Assembly (NCBI RefSeq): GCF_900142285.1 | Contig: NZ_FRAJ01000004.1 | Coordinates: 1 to 64,000 of the forward strand | DNA length: 64,000 nucleotides | Source of the DNA: Caminicella sporogenes DSM 14501 | GTDB lineage: Bacteria; Bacillota; Clostridia; Peptostreptococcales; Caminicellaceae | Direction of reading: 5' to 3' | Shown here: positions 27,551 to 36,919 of the stretch, in pieces | Position numbering within the stretch: position 1 is the stretch's first letter | How the letters are laid out: every line of letters begins with the position of its first letter | The notes under the pieces: model-generated | The model's database searches: none | Told to the model about the DNA's origin: nothing | Seen by the model: only the letters and a program-made list of their open reading frames with translations | Program-made: the position numbers and the translations under genes

Positions 27551-28300
27551 TTAAATTTTATTTAAAGTCTTTAAAAATTCAAGACTTTTAAAATTATTTT
27601 TCTCCAAATGAATTTCAATATACTTATCAAATAACTTATTTAAATTTTTAACTATATTTTGATTTAATTTTAATTTTGATAATGTAATAATATCAGTCCT
27701 TAAAATATAATCAATTAATTTCTTTACTGTATTACTTATAACAATTAGTTTTTCATACTGATTTGAACATAAATCACAAATTAATCCACCATGCTGAATA
27801 CTAAATCTATATTTTTCAAAACTTTCATTTCCACAGCTGACACATCTGTTTACTTCTGGTCTAAAACCAACATAATCCAATAATTTTATCTGAAATGTAG
27901 CTTTTATAAATTCCAAATTATTATTATCATATGTAATCAAATATAAACTTTTAAGTAAAGTATCAAATAATCTATTATTAGTAACTCCTTCAAGTATAAC
28001 TGATTCACAAAGTTCAGCTATATATGAAGCATATGCTAATCTAATTAAATCTTCTCTAACTTTATAAAAACTTTCTTTAATATCCACAGATGAAATTCTA
28101 TCCAATTTGCTGCCTTTATTTATGATAAATTCTCCAAAAATAAATGGGTGGGAAGCTGGAGATAACTTAGATTTGGGTTTTCTTCCACCCTTAGCCACTG
28201 CCTTAACTTTACCGCTTTTTCTTGTAAAAAGAGTCAAAATAACATCTGAATCAGATATTTTATTTTTTCTTAAGACCACTGCATCGGTCTTAAATAACAT
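27551..28300 (-). CDS. recO: DNA repair protein RecO
   Basis: Recombination mediator that helps load RecA onto SSB-coated DNA. N-terminal OB fold (LFKTDAVVLRKNKISDSDVILTLF), then a helical domain with a four-cysteine zinc finger: CVSCGNE and, 17 residues later, CDLC. Length 249 aa is normal. ATG start with GAGGTG directly upstream, four bases after the yqzL stop codon, so the two are probably coupled. Confidence 0.94.
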   Translation of the reverse strand: MLFKTDAVVLRKNKISDSDVILTLFTRKSGKVKAVAKGGRKPKSKLSPASHPFIFGEFIINKGSKLDRISSVDIKESFYKVREDLIRLAYASYIAELCESVILEGVTNNRLFDTLLKSLYLITYDNNNLEFIKATFQIKLLDYVGFRPEVNRCVSCGNESFEKYRFSIQHGGLICDLCSNQYEKLIVISNTVKKLIDYILRTDIITLSKLKLNQNIVKNLNKLFDKYIEIHLEKNNFKSLEFLKTLNKI

Positions 28301-28304
28301 TTAA

Positions 28305-28460
28305 TCACCTCAAATTAATATTTTGAAAATCTTCATCATTCATATTATGTATATTATTTGTCTTAATGTCATTTATTAACTGTTCATATTCCTTTAAAAG
28401 CAAATAAGTATTTATATCGCCTGTTTTACTAAATAATTTCCATAAAGTTTCTCTTTCCAT
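28305..28460 (-). CDS. yqzL: YqzL-family small protein
   Basis: A 51-residue protein. It begins METETLW-like (MERETLWKLFSKTGDINTY) and matches the YqzL pattern of an aromatic-rich start, F-S-TG-I and a Y-LL-KE core. YqzL genes sit between era and recO in many Firmicutes, as here. The function is unknown. ATG start with a strong GGGGGG ribosome-binding site eight bases away. A possible upstream CCCCC partner could pair with that site. Confidence 0.85.
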   Translation of the reverse strand: MERETLWKLFSKTGDINTYLLLKEYEQLINDIKTNNIHNMNDEDFQNINLR

Positions 28461-28469
28461 AAAGTCTAC

Positions 28470-28510
28470 CCCCCATTCTTATTTTATATACTTATTTTCT
28501 GCATAGGGGG
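28470..28510 (-). other. Inverted repeat covering the yqzL ribosome-binding site
   Basis: In the transcript, CCCCCTAT (28502-28509 region) can pair with ATGGGGGG (28470-28477), which includes the yqzL ribosome-binding site. The stem would be about 8 bp with one G-U pair and a 25-base AT-rich loop. It may be a weak translational control element or simply coincidence. Confidence 0.35.
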
Positions 28511-28549
28511 CAAACTAATATACAATGAAAAATTTGTAATACTTTAATT

Positions 28550-29932
28550 TTACAATATAAACTTATTTAATAAAATCGTTGTAAGAGTAAAATATATTGA
28601 TAAACCTGTAATATCAATCGTAGTAGAAATAAACGGAGCTGATGCAACTGCTGGGTCTACACCTATCCTCTTAAAAACTAGAGGAACTAAAGTCCCTATA
28701 CTTGCAGCAGTTATCATATTTGCCCACATGGCTATACCTACAACTATACTTAAAGCTATATCACCTTGTACAACTAATGAAAGAAGTGCTGCTATTATGC
28801 TACAAACTAATCCAACTAAAAATCCCACAGAAAATTCTTGCAATAAAGTTTTCAATACTTCCTTCCCTTTTATATTTCCCATTGCTATACCTCTAACAGT
28901 TAAAGTAGATGATTGCGTACCTACATTACCACCCATACCAGCTAAAAGAGGCATAAAAAGAGCTATAGATGTATTTTTATTTAAAGCAGCTTCATAACTT
29001 CCAATTACTTTAGCGGAAAGTAATCCACCAAACATAGTAATTATTAACCATGGAAGTCTCGATTTAACAGATGCATAAATCCTTGATGACAATTTATCCT
29101 CATCTGTATATTCTATTTCAGAAGTTCCTGCAAATTTATAAATATCTTCAGTAGCTTCTTCTTCAATTACATCTATAATATCATCTACTGTTATTATACC
29201 CATTAATTTATTATCTTTATCAACAACAGGTATAGCTAATAAATCGTATTTTGCCACAAGTCTAGCAACTTCTTCTTGGTCTGTATCGAGATTAACACTT
29301 ATAACCTGCTCATGCATTATGTCTTCAATTAATTTATTTGGTTTACTTACTATCAGTTCTCTTAATGATAAAACCCCAACAAGACGTTCTTCATTATCTA
29401 CAACATAAACGTAATAAACAGTTTCTGCATCTCCTGCTGATTCTCTTAAATCTTCAATAGCCTGATATACTGTAATATCTTTTCTGACGGCAATAAAATC
29501 TTTTGTCATTATTCCGCCAGCTGTATCTTCCTGATAAACTAGCAACTCTCTAACTTCTTGAGCATTTTCTAAATCCAAAAGAGAAATAATTTCTTTTCTC
29601 TTTTCTTCTGAAAGGTCTGCTAAGAGGTCAACCATATCGTCTTGAGACATTTGATCTAATATAAGTGTTTTTTGCTCTTTCTTTAAAATACCTATTAAAC
29701 TTGTAAAAGTTTCAGAATCTACTTCTTCTAGCACTCTACTGGCTTGTTCCCATGATAATATACTGAAAAATTTTTCCTGATCCTCATAATCAAGTTTAAG
29801 TAGTATTTCAGCAACATCTGCAGGATGCAGCTGCTGAATATATTCATTCAAAGCTACATCTTCATTTCTTGCTAGTAAATCTTTAACTACTTGCAATCTG
29901 TCTTCAAATTTTCTTTCACTTTGTAATGTCAA
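28550..29932 (-). CDS. mgtE: Magnesium transporter MgtE
   Basis: Mg2+-gated magnesium channel of the cytoplasmic membrane. N-terminal cytosolic N domain with HPADVAEILLKLDYEDQ, then a CBS pair (about residues 135-255) that senses Mg2+, a plug helix, and a C-terminal membrane domain with five segments and the pore loop GGNVGTQSSTL. 460 aa, full length. Start TTG at 29932 behind GGGGGTGAC. It follows era by 68 bp. No M-box riboswitch is seen in that short gap, so regulation is probably at channel level. Confidence 0.94.
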   Translation of the reverse strand: MTLQSERKFEDRLQVVKDLLARNEDVALNEYIQQLHPADVAEILLKLDYEDQEKFFSILSWEQASRVLEEVDSETFTSLIGILKKEQKTLILDQMSQDDMVDLLADLSEEKRKEIISLLDLENAQEVRELLVYQEDTAGGIMTKDFIAVRKDITVYQAIEDLRESAGDAETVYYVYVVDNEERLVGVLSLRELIVSKPNKLIEDIMHEQVISVNLDTDQEEVARLVAKYDLLAIPVVDKDNKLMGIITVDDIIDVIEEEATEDIYKFAGTSEIEYTDEDKLSSRIYASVKSRLPWLIITMFGGLLSAKVIGSYEAALNKNTSIALFMPLLAGMGGNVGTQSSTLTVRGIAMGNIKGKEVLKTLLQEFSVGFLVGLVCSIIAALLSLVVQGDIALSIVVGIAMWANMITAASIGTLVPLVFKRIGVDPAVASAPFISTTIDITGLSIYFTLTTILLNKFIL

Positions 29933-30000
29933 GCTGTCACCCCCTTTAGGGAAAGTTGCAAAAAAATTCTAATCTATAATAGCCAATTAAGTATATAAAT

Positions 30001-30891
30001 TTATTCTTTATATCCTAAACTTCTTAAAATATTTTCATTATCTCTCCAATCCTTTTTTACTTTTACCCATAATTCCATATATACTTTAGAACCGAGTAAT
30101 CTTTCTATTTCTTCTCTAGCACTTTTACCTATTTTCTTTATCATTCTTCCATTTTTTCCAATAATTATTGATTTGTGAGAGTTTTTCTCACAAAAGATTG
30201 TTGCATCTATATCAATTATATCTTTATCCTCTCTCTTTTTTACAAAATTCAAATCTACTGCTACACCATGGGGAACTTCTTCATGCAAGTTATGAAGTAG
30301 TTTTTCTCTAATAATTTCAGATATGATAAATCTCTCAGGCTGATCAGTTATCATATCATGTGGGAAGTACATAGGACCTTCTGGTAATTTTGAAGTTATG
30401 ATTTCCAATAACTTATCCGTATTTGTACCTTTAATAGCAGATATACCTATTATATCACTTATAAATTCATATTTACTATACATATCAAAAATATTTTTAA
30501 AATCTTCTGGAGAAATTATATCTATCTTATTGATAGCTAAAATAACAGGGGTTTTTACATTTTTAAGTATTTCAAGTATGTATCTATCTCCAGCTCCGAT
30601 AGTCTTTGAATTATCTACAACAAACACAATAACATCTACTTCATTTAAAGTTTCCTGTGCCGATTTAACCATTTGCTCTCCTAATTTATTTTTAGGTTTA
30701 TGAATTCCCGGAGTATCTAAAAATATAATTTGTATATTTTCACCATTATAAATAGTTCTTATCTTATTTCTCGTAGTTTGAGGTTTATTAGACATTATCA
30801 AAATTTTTTGTCCTATTAAATTATTAATTAATGTCGATTTTCCTACATTAGGTCTGCCTATAATTGTTACAAATCCTGATTTAAACGACAT
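30001..30891 (-). CDS. era: GTPase Era
   Basis: GTPase needed for 16S rRNA maturation and 30S assembly. G1 GRPNVGKSTL, G2-region NKPQTTRNKI, G3 DTPGIHKP and G4 NKID are all visible, followed by a C-terminal KH RNA-binding domain ending near KKIGKSAREEIERLLGSKVYMELWVKV. 296 aa is normal. ATG start behind GGTGG. Gene order era-mgtE-yqzL-recO follows common Firmicute synteny with mgtE inserted. Confidence 0.97.
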   Translation of the reverse strand: MSFKSGFVTIIGRPNVGKSTLINNLIGQKILIMSNKPQTTRNKIRTIYNGENIQIIFLDTPGIHKPKNKLGEQMVKSAQETLNEVDVIVFVVDNSKTIGAGDRYILEILKNVKTPVILAINKIDIISPEDFKNIFDMYSKYEFISDIIGISAIKGTNTDKLLEIITSKLPEGPMYFPHDMITDQPERFIISEIIREKLLHNLHEEVPHGVAVDLNFVKKREDKDIIDIDATIFCEKNSHKSIIIGKNGRMIKKIGKSAREEIERLLGSKVYMELWVKVKKDWRDNENILRSLGYKE

Positions 30892-30917
30892 TTTACCACC
30901 ACCTATTATATTTAATA

Positions 30918-32000
30918 TTAATTCATTATTATTTTTAAATTACTCGGTACTATTTGATACCATGTAATTCCAGGATTTAATTTTATTTCATTTCCATTTA
31001 AATCATAAAACCTCGTAATATCTCTTCTGCTACCTTTCTTCCAAATTATTTTCATTATCTTTCCATTTGTAATGTAAAATCCCTTTCCTTTACCTATCAA
31101 ATTTACATCAAGTCTTCCCTTACTGTCAATAACTTTTGTATTTGTATACTGAACTATTATATTCTTTGCAGATAAATGAATTTTAGTAACTTCATCTCTA
31201 TGAGGCTTATTATTAATATATCTATAATAAAGTTTTTCTTCATCATTATATCTAAATTCTGAAACATAATTTTTCCTATAAGGAAATTTTATATCTTTTA
31301 AAATCTGTCCTTCAATATCCGTATCTTCTTCATTAAAAGAAAGCGTCTTAAAATTGCCGTTTGCTTTATATTTTCTCCTATGAGCTTCTTTTATTAAAGC
31401 TTCATAGCTCGTATACATATTATTAGGTATAGGCTTATGCCTTTTTCTCCAAAATGTATTTTTGCCACAAGAAAGTGCATCTATATCAGCCATTTTCAAT
31501 GCTCTTATATCTTTTAAAGCTTGAGGACTTCCTCCTACATGAACATATAATGGGTCATATTCTAATGCTTTACTTATAAAATAAGGTCTTGCACTTCTCA
31601 CAGGTCCAATTGTACTTGGTTTAGAAGAATAGATTATAGCCATATATCTCGTAATATTTCCTTCAGCTAAAATTTCACATATAATATCTGCATCACTTAA
31701 TCCTGCCTGTGGTCTAGCTTTATAGTAATTATCTATCATAACTGCAATAGGTCTTGGATTTAACTGTTCTTTTTCAATATATAATCCAGTAAGAGGCGAT
31801 TTTATCTTGCCTTCTCTATCATTAACTTTTTTATCTGAATTGTCAATACTATCCTTTATATTATTTTCAGAAACAACCTTATTATTACTTTCTTCTATAA
31901 TTGACTGCTCAACTGAATTATCATCTTTTAAAGCCGGTTCACTTTTTGAGCACCCAGTAAACAATAGTAAAATCATAATTAAAAATATGTACTTTTTCAT
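30918..32000 (-). CDS. DUF3048 lipoprotein (YerB family)
   Basis: Exported lipoprotein, 360 aa. The signal peptide ends in the lipobox LLLFTGC, so Cys17 should be lipidated. An acidic, Asn/Ser-rich linker is followed by the DUF3048 N-terminal domain (SPLTGLYIEKEQLNPRPIAV onward, with QAGLSDADIICEILAEGN) and the C-terminal DUF3048 domain. The family is of unknown function. Its ATG overlaps the stop codon of the CorC-like gene upstream, so the two are translationally coupled. Whether they act together is unknown. Confidence 0.87.
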   Translation of the reverse strand: MKKYIFLIMILLLFTGCSKSEPALKDDNSVEQSIIEESNNKVVSENNIKDSIDNSDKKVNDREGKIKSPLTGLYIEKEQLNPRPIAVMIDNYYKARPQAGLSDADIICEILAEGNITRYMAIIYSSKPSTIGPVRSARPYFISKALEYDPLYVHVGGSPQALKDIRALKMADIDALSCGKNTFWRKRHKPIPNNMYTSYEALIKEAHRRKYKANGNFKTLSFNEEDTDIEGQILKDIKFPYRKNYVSEFRYNDEEKLYYRYINNKPHRDEVTKIHLSAKNIIVQYTNTKVIDSKGRLDVNLIGKGKGFYITNGKIMKIIWKKGSRRDITRFYDLNGNEIKLNPGITWYQIVPSNLKIIMN

Positions 32001-33274
32001 TATTTATCCCCCTTGTCAACTCTTTTTATCTGTACTTTTTTAATTCTTCTATTATGGATATCTAAAACTTTAAACGATATATCTTCATATCTTATTGTGT
32101 CATTTATATTTGGAACTTTTCCTATTAAATTAAAGACAAACCCGCCAATAGAATCAAATTCATCATCCGGCAAATTTATACTAAATATTCGATTTATTTC
32201 CTCAATAGAAACTTTTGAATCTACTATCAATGTGTTTTCATCTACATAATCAATTAAGTCAATTTCTTTATCATATTCATCTAAAATATCTCCAACTATT
32301 TCTTCTAAAATATCTTCAATAGTTACTAATCCCATAGTTCCTCCATATTCGTCTAACACTATTGCAATATGTACCTTTTTAATCTGCATTTCAGTTAAAA
32401 GGTCTATTGCTTTTTTACTTTGAGGAATAAAATAAGCAGGTCTTATTAAATCCTTAATAGTTAAATCTTCAATATTTTTCTCATCAAAATAACAGGAAAG
32501 CAAATCTTTTGCATAAATAATTCCTATAATATTATCCACAGAATCACTTATAACAGGTATTCTTGAATATCCATGCTCTAATACATATTTTATAGCATCT
32601 TTAATAGTTGCTTTTTCTTCCAAATAAATCATATCTATTCTTGGAACCATAACATCTGTAACATAAATATCTCCTATTTCAAAAATGCTATTTATCATTT
32701 CTCTTTCCTGTTTTTCTATAATTCCCATTTCTTCTCCTACATCAACAAGCGTCTTTATTTCTTCTTCTGATACAACAGTTCTATTGCTTGCCACATTTCC
32801 ACCAAATATCCTAATAATCACTTTCGTTATTTTATTTAAGACAAACAAAACAGGCGTAAAAACAATTGAAAGAAAATCTATTAAACCTGCAAGTTTGACT
32901 GCCATTTTCTCTGGATTATATGCTGCATACGTTTTAGGAGTTATTTCCCCAAATACAAGTACTAAAACAGTCATTATAATTGTAACTATAAATGTTGCTT
33001 CCCTACCTGTAAAAATCATTAGAGTTAACTCCGTAGCAATTGCTGTTGCTGCTATATTAGCTATATTATTTCCTATTAAAATTGTGGCTAAAGTTTTAGA
33101 AGAATTTTTTAATAATTTTTCTAAAATCTGTGCTTCTCTTATACCTTTTCTTTTAAGACGCTTTACATTAACAATATTCAATGAAGACAGAGAAGTTTCA
33201 GCACTAGAAAAAATTCCAGACAAACTCAATAGTACAATAAGTAATACTAATCGCACAAATATATTAATATCCAT
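32000..33274 (-). CDS. CNNM/CorC-type membrane protein (HlyC family)
   Basis: Integral membrane protein, 424 aa, of the family with an N-terminal CNNM/DUF21 membrane domain (about residues 1-185, several hydrophobic segments, SGIFSSAETSLSSLN), a CBS pair (about 200-330, with VMVPRIDMIYLEE at the start) and a C-terminal CorC/HlyC domain. Family members are linked to Mg2+ or Co2+ export. The old hemolysin label has little support. It stands at a place where cdd (cytidine deaminase) is often found in Firmicutes, between dgkA and era. Confidence 0.9.
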   Translation of the reverse strand: MDINIFVRLVLLIVLLSLSGIFSSAETSLSSLNIVNVKRLKRKGIREAQILEKLLKNSSKTLATILIGNNIANIAATAIATELTLMIFTGREATFIVTIIMTVLVLVFGEITPKTYAAYNPEKMAVKLAGLIDFLSIVFTPVLFVLNKITKVIIRIFGGNVASNRTVVSEEEIKTLVDVGEEMGIIEKQEREMINSIFEIGDIYVTDVMVPRIDMIYLEEKATIKDAIKYVLEHGYSRIPVISDSVDNIIGIIYAKDLLSCYFDEKNIEDLTIKDLIRPAYFIPQSKKAIDLLTEMQIKKVHIAIVLDEYGGTMGLVTIEDILEEIVGDILDEYDKEIDLIDYVDENTLIVDSKVSIEEINRIFSINLPDDEFDSIGGFVFNLIGKVPNINDTIRYEDISFKVLDIHNRRIKKVQIKRVDKGDK

Positions 33275-33423
33275 AATATTCCTCCAAAGCTATTCCTAAA
33301 TATTGCACCCCCTATTTAATTTCAAATTTACATAAATTATATATCTTTTCACTGAGTTAAAAGTATTTTAGCTTTTATTTTTATTTAGAAAAAATAAACA
33401 ATTTAAAACTTTAAGCTGGAAAA

Positions 33424-33810
33424 TTATTTATTATTGTATATTAACCGAGATAAAATGTTATATATTTTATCATAAAAGATAATATAAGCAACTACCATAG
33501 AATTAACTGCCGATATTAAAACTGCACCTGCAGCTACATTTTTTGCAATCTTTGCAAGTTCATGATATTTATCTGTAATTAAATCAATTGTAGCTTCAAT
33601 AGCAGTATTTATCATCTCAGCAACAATTACTAAAGAAATAGTAAAAAACATTAAAATCATTTCTGTTTTACTTAATTTTAAAAAGAAAGAAAAAAATATT
33701 ACTAAAAAAGCTATTACTACATGTATTCTCATATTTCTTTGAGTTTTAAAAGTATATATAATACCTTCTATTGCATACTTAAAACTTTCTAACAAATTTT
33801 TTGCCCTCAT
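33424..33810 (-). CDS. dgkA: Undecaprenol/diacylglycerol kinase DgkA
   Basis: Small membrane kinase of 128 aa with three transmembrane helices. In Gram-positives this family phosphorylates undecaprenol to recycle the lipid carrier for cell-wall synthesis. The conserved catalytic stretch EMINTAIEATIDLITDKYHE is present, followed by AKNVAAGAVLISA. It lies 15 bp after ybeY in the same operon, the normal order phoH-ybeY-dgkA. Confidence 0.93.
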   Translation of the reverse strand: MRAKNLLESFKYAIEGIIYTFKTQRNMRIHVVIAFLVIFFSFFLKLSKTEMILMFFTISLVIVAEMINTAIEATIDLITDKYHELAKIAKNVAAGAVLISAVNSMVVAYIIFYDKIYNILSRLIYNNK

Positions 33811-33825
33811 ATTTATTCACCATTA

Positions 33826-34287
33826 TTATCTTAATATACCCAAATCTTTTAATACTTTTTCCTCTTTTTGTCTCATTATTTTAGTATTTTCTTCCGTATC
33901 ATGATCAAATCCAAATAGATGATACATACTGTGTGCTGTAAGAAAAGCTACTTCTCTTTCAAAGGTATGTCCATATTCAACTGACTGCTCTCTTGCTTTT
34001 TCTAAAGAGATTACTATATCTCCTAGTATTATCTTTGTATCCAAAGACTTTATCATTTCAATATTGTCATATTGAGGAAATGATAATACATCTGTTTTAG
34101 TATCTTTATCTCTAAAATTCTTATTAAGCTCTCTTATTTCATTATTATCTACAAATGAAATACTTATTTCAACATCTTGTTTTATTCCCTCTTCGTTTAA
34201 ACATTTTTCTACCACTTTTTTTACAAGATTAATTAGCTTATCATTTAACTGAATTTTATTTTGCCTATTGTCAACAATTACATCCAC
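33826..34287 (-). CDS. ybeY: Endoribonuclease YbeY
   Basis: Single-strand endoribonuclease for 16S rRNA 3' maturation and ribosome quality control. The zinc site HSMYHLFGFDHDTEE (about residues 118-132) supplies the three conserved histidines, and RDKDTKTDVLSFP is the other family motif. 153 aa, normal. Start GTG at 34287, with GAGGTG nine bases upstream. The 147-bp gap before it (34288-34434) holds no gene; yqfF, which lies here in many Firmicutes, is absent. Confidence 0.95.
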   Translation of the reverse strand: MDVIVDNRQNKIQLNDKLINLVKKVVEKCLNEEGIKQDVEISISFVDNNEIRELNKNFRDKDTKTDVLSFPQYDNIEMIKSLDTKIILGDIVISLEKAREQSVEYGHTFEREVAFLTAHSMYHLFGFDHDTEENTKIMRQKEEKVLKDLGILR

Positions 34288-34434
34288 TTTTTAATACACC
34301 TCTTTTTGTCATGCCAATTTTTAGTTGTTTAATTATAATGTTTTATTCAATTTTCCTACTTGACATTTAATAGCTGGTCTTTTTTTACTTTGTATTATTA
34401 TAGCTATACAACTTGTCCAATTTTAAAAAATATC

Positions 34435-35409
34435 CTATTTCTTCTTTTTATTTTCATAATCATCATAAGCTTTAATTATCTTTTGAACAAGACTATGCCT
34501 TACAACATCTTTCTGAGTTAAATGAACAAATTCTATTCCTTCAACATTCTTTAATATATCTATTGCTTGTATTAAACCTGAATGTTTTCCCTTTGGTAAA
34601 TCTATTTGAGTTATATCTCCATTTATTACTGCCTTTGAACCAAAACCTATTCTAGTTAAAAACATTTTCATTTGAGCCTTTGTCGTATTTTGTGCTTCAT
34701 CTAATATGATAAAAGAATCATCAAGAGTTCTCCCTCTCATATATGCTAGTGGAGCTACTTCAATCATTCCCCTTTCCTTATACTTCAAATATGTTTCTGC
34801 TCCTAAAATATCATATAAAGCATCATATAAAGGTCTAAGATAAGGGTCTACTTTCATTTGCAAATCTCCAGGTAAAAATCCCAAACTTTCTCCTGCTTCA
34901 ACTGCTGGACGAGTTAAAATAATTCTGCTTACTTCTTTGTTTTTAAAAGCTGTTACCGCCATAGCAACTGCCAAATAACTTTTTCCTGTTCCAGCAGGTC
35001 CTACTCCAAATATCACATCATTTTTCTTTATAGCTTCAATATATTTTTTTTGTCCTAAAGTTTTAGGTTTAATCATTTTTCCACGTGATGTAAGGCATAC
35101 TACATTTTCTAAAAGTTCACTTATTTTTTCTTCTTCACCTTCATTATACAAACTGATAATATATAATATTTTTTGCTTATCTAATTTTTCACCTGAATGA
35201 ATAATATCAATCAAAGATTTTAAAACTTTTTGAACAATATTTACTTTGTCTTCATCACCTAAAATAATTATCTCACCTTCTCTTGAAACAATACTGACTT
35301 TATAAGCATTTTCTATAAGCTTTATATTTTCATCTAAACTTCCAAATAGCTCATAAAAAATTTGCATATTGCCTACTTCAATTCTTCTTTCATATCTTGA
35401 CTGCAACAT
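34435..35409 (-). CDS. phoH: PhoH-family ATPase
   Basis: Cytosolic P-loop ATPase of the PhoH family, 324 aa. It resembles the ATPase core of superfamily 1 helicases; its role is thought to be in RNA metabolism with YbeY, but is not defined. Walker A GPAGTGKSYLAVAMAV (about residues 140-155), Walker B DDSFIILDEAQNTT, and FLTRIGFGSKAVINGD as a helicase-like motif. Its ATG overlaps the yqfD stop codon in TAATG, which indicates translational coupling; the TTG right after it is an alternative start. Confidence 0.94.
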   Translation of the reverse strand: MLQSRYERRIEVGNMQIFYELFGSLDENIKLIENAYKVSIVSREGEIIILGDEDKVNIVQKVLKSLIDIIHSGEKLDKQKILYIISLYNEGEEEKISELLENVVCLTSRGKMIKPKTLGQKKYIEAIKKNDVIFGVGPAGTGKSYLAVAMAVTAFKNKEVSRIILTRPAVEAGESLGFLPGDLQMKVDPYLRPLYDALYDILGAETYLKYKERGMIEVAPLAYMRGRTLDDSFIILDEAQNTTKAQMKMFLTRIGFGSKAVINGDITQIDLPKGKHSGLIQAIDILKNVEGIEFVHLTQKDVVRHSLVQKIIKAYDDYENKKKK

Positions 35410-36605
35410 TAATCCTCCTCAACTATATTAATTCTTTTTTTAACACCTATAGATTCTAAACATTCTACTGTAAGTCTTGCAATGAAAATATTATTTTCTC
35501 TTTTAAACTTGAAAGTTTTATTTAAAATTTTTGCTTCTTTTGGTATCTCTTTCATAATATTAACTATCATAAAATTTTCAAGAGATTTTCTCAAAATTTT
35601 TTCATCTATTCTTTGTTTTTTTTCAACTATTTGATAGTAATTCTCTATTAAAATTTCTATAGGTATATTAATTTTCCTCCATTTTGAAAAACTTTTATTT
35701 TTCTTCTCAACTACATATTTTTTAAATGGAACATTGCCTTTTGATATCGTAAACTCCATATTTCCTATTCTAATTATTCTCCTAGTATATTTCTTTCCAG
35801 TTTTAACTTTAATTATATTATAAATAGGTCTTTTTTCCACCTTTTCATAAAATGTTCTAGCATAAACTTCTCCCAACGAATGAACATATCTAACATCCAT
35901 ACCTTCTCTTACTATTTTACCACTAATTAAAACTTGATTTGGCTTTACGATATCCCCTCTTTTTACCACAGCATCTCCATTTTTTGCTATTACTTTTTCA
36001 ATTATACCTCTCTTATCAGCTACAATATCACATGGAATATTGCTTTCTATTTTATTTAGATTATCATCTCTTTCTATAATTTTTACTATAGCTTTAGTTC
36101 CCTTTATTTCAATACCCACCCATGATATTGTATCATATTTAATCAATAAATTGTTCTTTATATTGTCAATATTTACTTTATATTTAAATATTCCTTGATT
36201 AAGTCCTAAATTTCTTAATGTCTTTAAAATTTCTTCATCATTTATTTTTTTATTTCCTACTACATCTATTGACCAAATAAATGAACTCGAAATAATCAAA
36301 ATCATCAAAGATAAAATCCAACCTATTATTATTACTTTTCTTCTCTTTAAATTTGAAATTACAAAAGGATAACCTATCTTCATACTTATTTTTGCCCTAC
36401 ATCCCGTCTTTTTAATAATATTTCTCAGCTCTTTATACCCTTCAATTCCAACTTTTGCTTCAATTGTAGTATAATCAATTCTATGTATATCCCAAAAATA
36501 AACTCCTCTTGAAATTGCTAAATTTATCACTCTTTCAAGATTAAGTCCCTCAAGTCTAAACACTACATAACCTCTAAAATAATTCCACAATTTTACTACT
36601 AGCAA
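35409..36605 (-). CDS. yqfD: Sporulation protein YqfD
   Basis: Membrane protein of the YqfD family, made in the mother cell during sporulation in B. subtilis; its exact task is unknown. N-terminal LWNYFRGYVVFRLEGLNLERV, one transmembrane segment (VIIIGWILSLMILIISSSFIWSI region, about residues 85-105), then a large external domain. I choose TTG at 36605, with AGAGGTG at ideal spacing. An upstream ATG (36626) would overlap yqfC and lacks a ribosome-binding site. It forms a unit with yqfC and phoH. Confidence 0.88.
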   Translation of the reverse strand: MLVVKLWNYFRGYVVFRLEGLNLERVINLAISRGVYFWDIHRIDYTTIEAKVGIEGYKELRNIIKKTGCRAKISMKIGYPFVISNLKRRKVIIIGWILSLMILIISSSFIWSIDVVGNKKINDEEILKTLRNLGLNQGIFKYKVNIDNIKNNLLIKYDTISWVGIEIKGTKAIVKIIERDDNLNKIESNIPCDIVADKRGIIEKVIAKNGDAVVKRGDIVKPNQVLISGKIVREGMDVRYVHSLGEVYARTFYEKVEKRPIYNIIKVKTGKKYTRRIIRIGNMEFTISKGNVPFKKYVVEKKNKSFSKWRKINIPIEILIENYYQIVEKKQRIDEKILRKSLENFMIVNIMKEIPKEAKILNKTFKFKRENNIFIARLTVECLESIGVKKRINIVEED

Positions 36606-36606
36606 A

Positions 36607-36894
36607 TTAAACACCTCTATTATCATAATTAACAGAAAAAATATTTCCAGTAATTGTGATTTCTTCTAAAATAATTGACTTGAGCAGCAAATTGCTGCCT
36701 ATTATTTTTATAATTCCATTTTTAACTTTAACTCTCACCACTTCTTTTGAATACTCTATAATTCCCTTATGATTTTCAATTTTAAGCTCAATATTTCCAA
36801 CAAGTATAACTCTCGGTAAATCCAGTACTATATCTTTTGGGAGTTCTAATATTTCAGAAATACTCTCTCTTATACGCTCCTTTTTTTCTTCCAT
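36607..36894 (-). CDS. yqfC: Sporulation protein YqfC
   Basis: Small protein (95 aa) of the YabP/YqfC family, found in spore-formers. It has an N-terminal charged helix and a beta-rich body with LPRVILVGNIELKIENHKG and the C-terminal NLLLKSIILEEITITGNI. In B. subtilis it belongs to the sigma-E regulon, and a consensus sigma-E -10 is seen upstream here. ATG start behind a strong GGAGG. Confidence 0.88.
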   Translation of the reverse strand: MEEKKERIRESISEILELPKDIVLDLPRVILVGNIELKIENHKGIIEYSKEVVRVKVKNGIIKIIGSNLLLKSIILEEITITGNIFSVNYDNRGV

Positions 36895-36919
36895 AGCAAA
36901 AACTTTCCTCCTTCTATAA

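Noticed and set aside
32685-33299. A 204-codon plus-strand open frame
   Set aside because: It is the complement of the CorC/CNNM membrane gene; its Ile/Ser-rich translation is an artefact of the AT-rich opposite strand.
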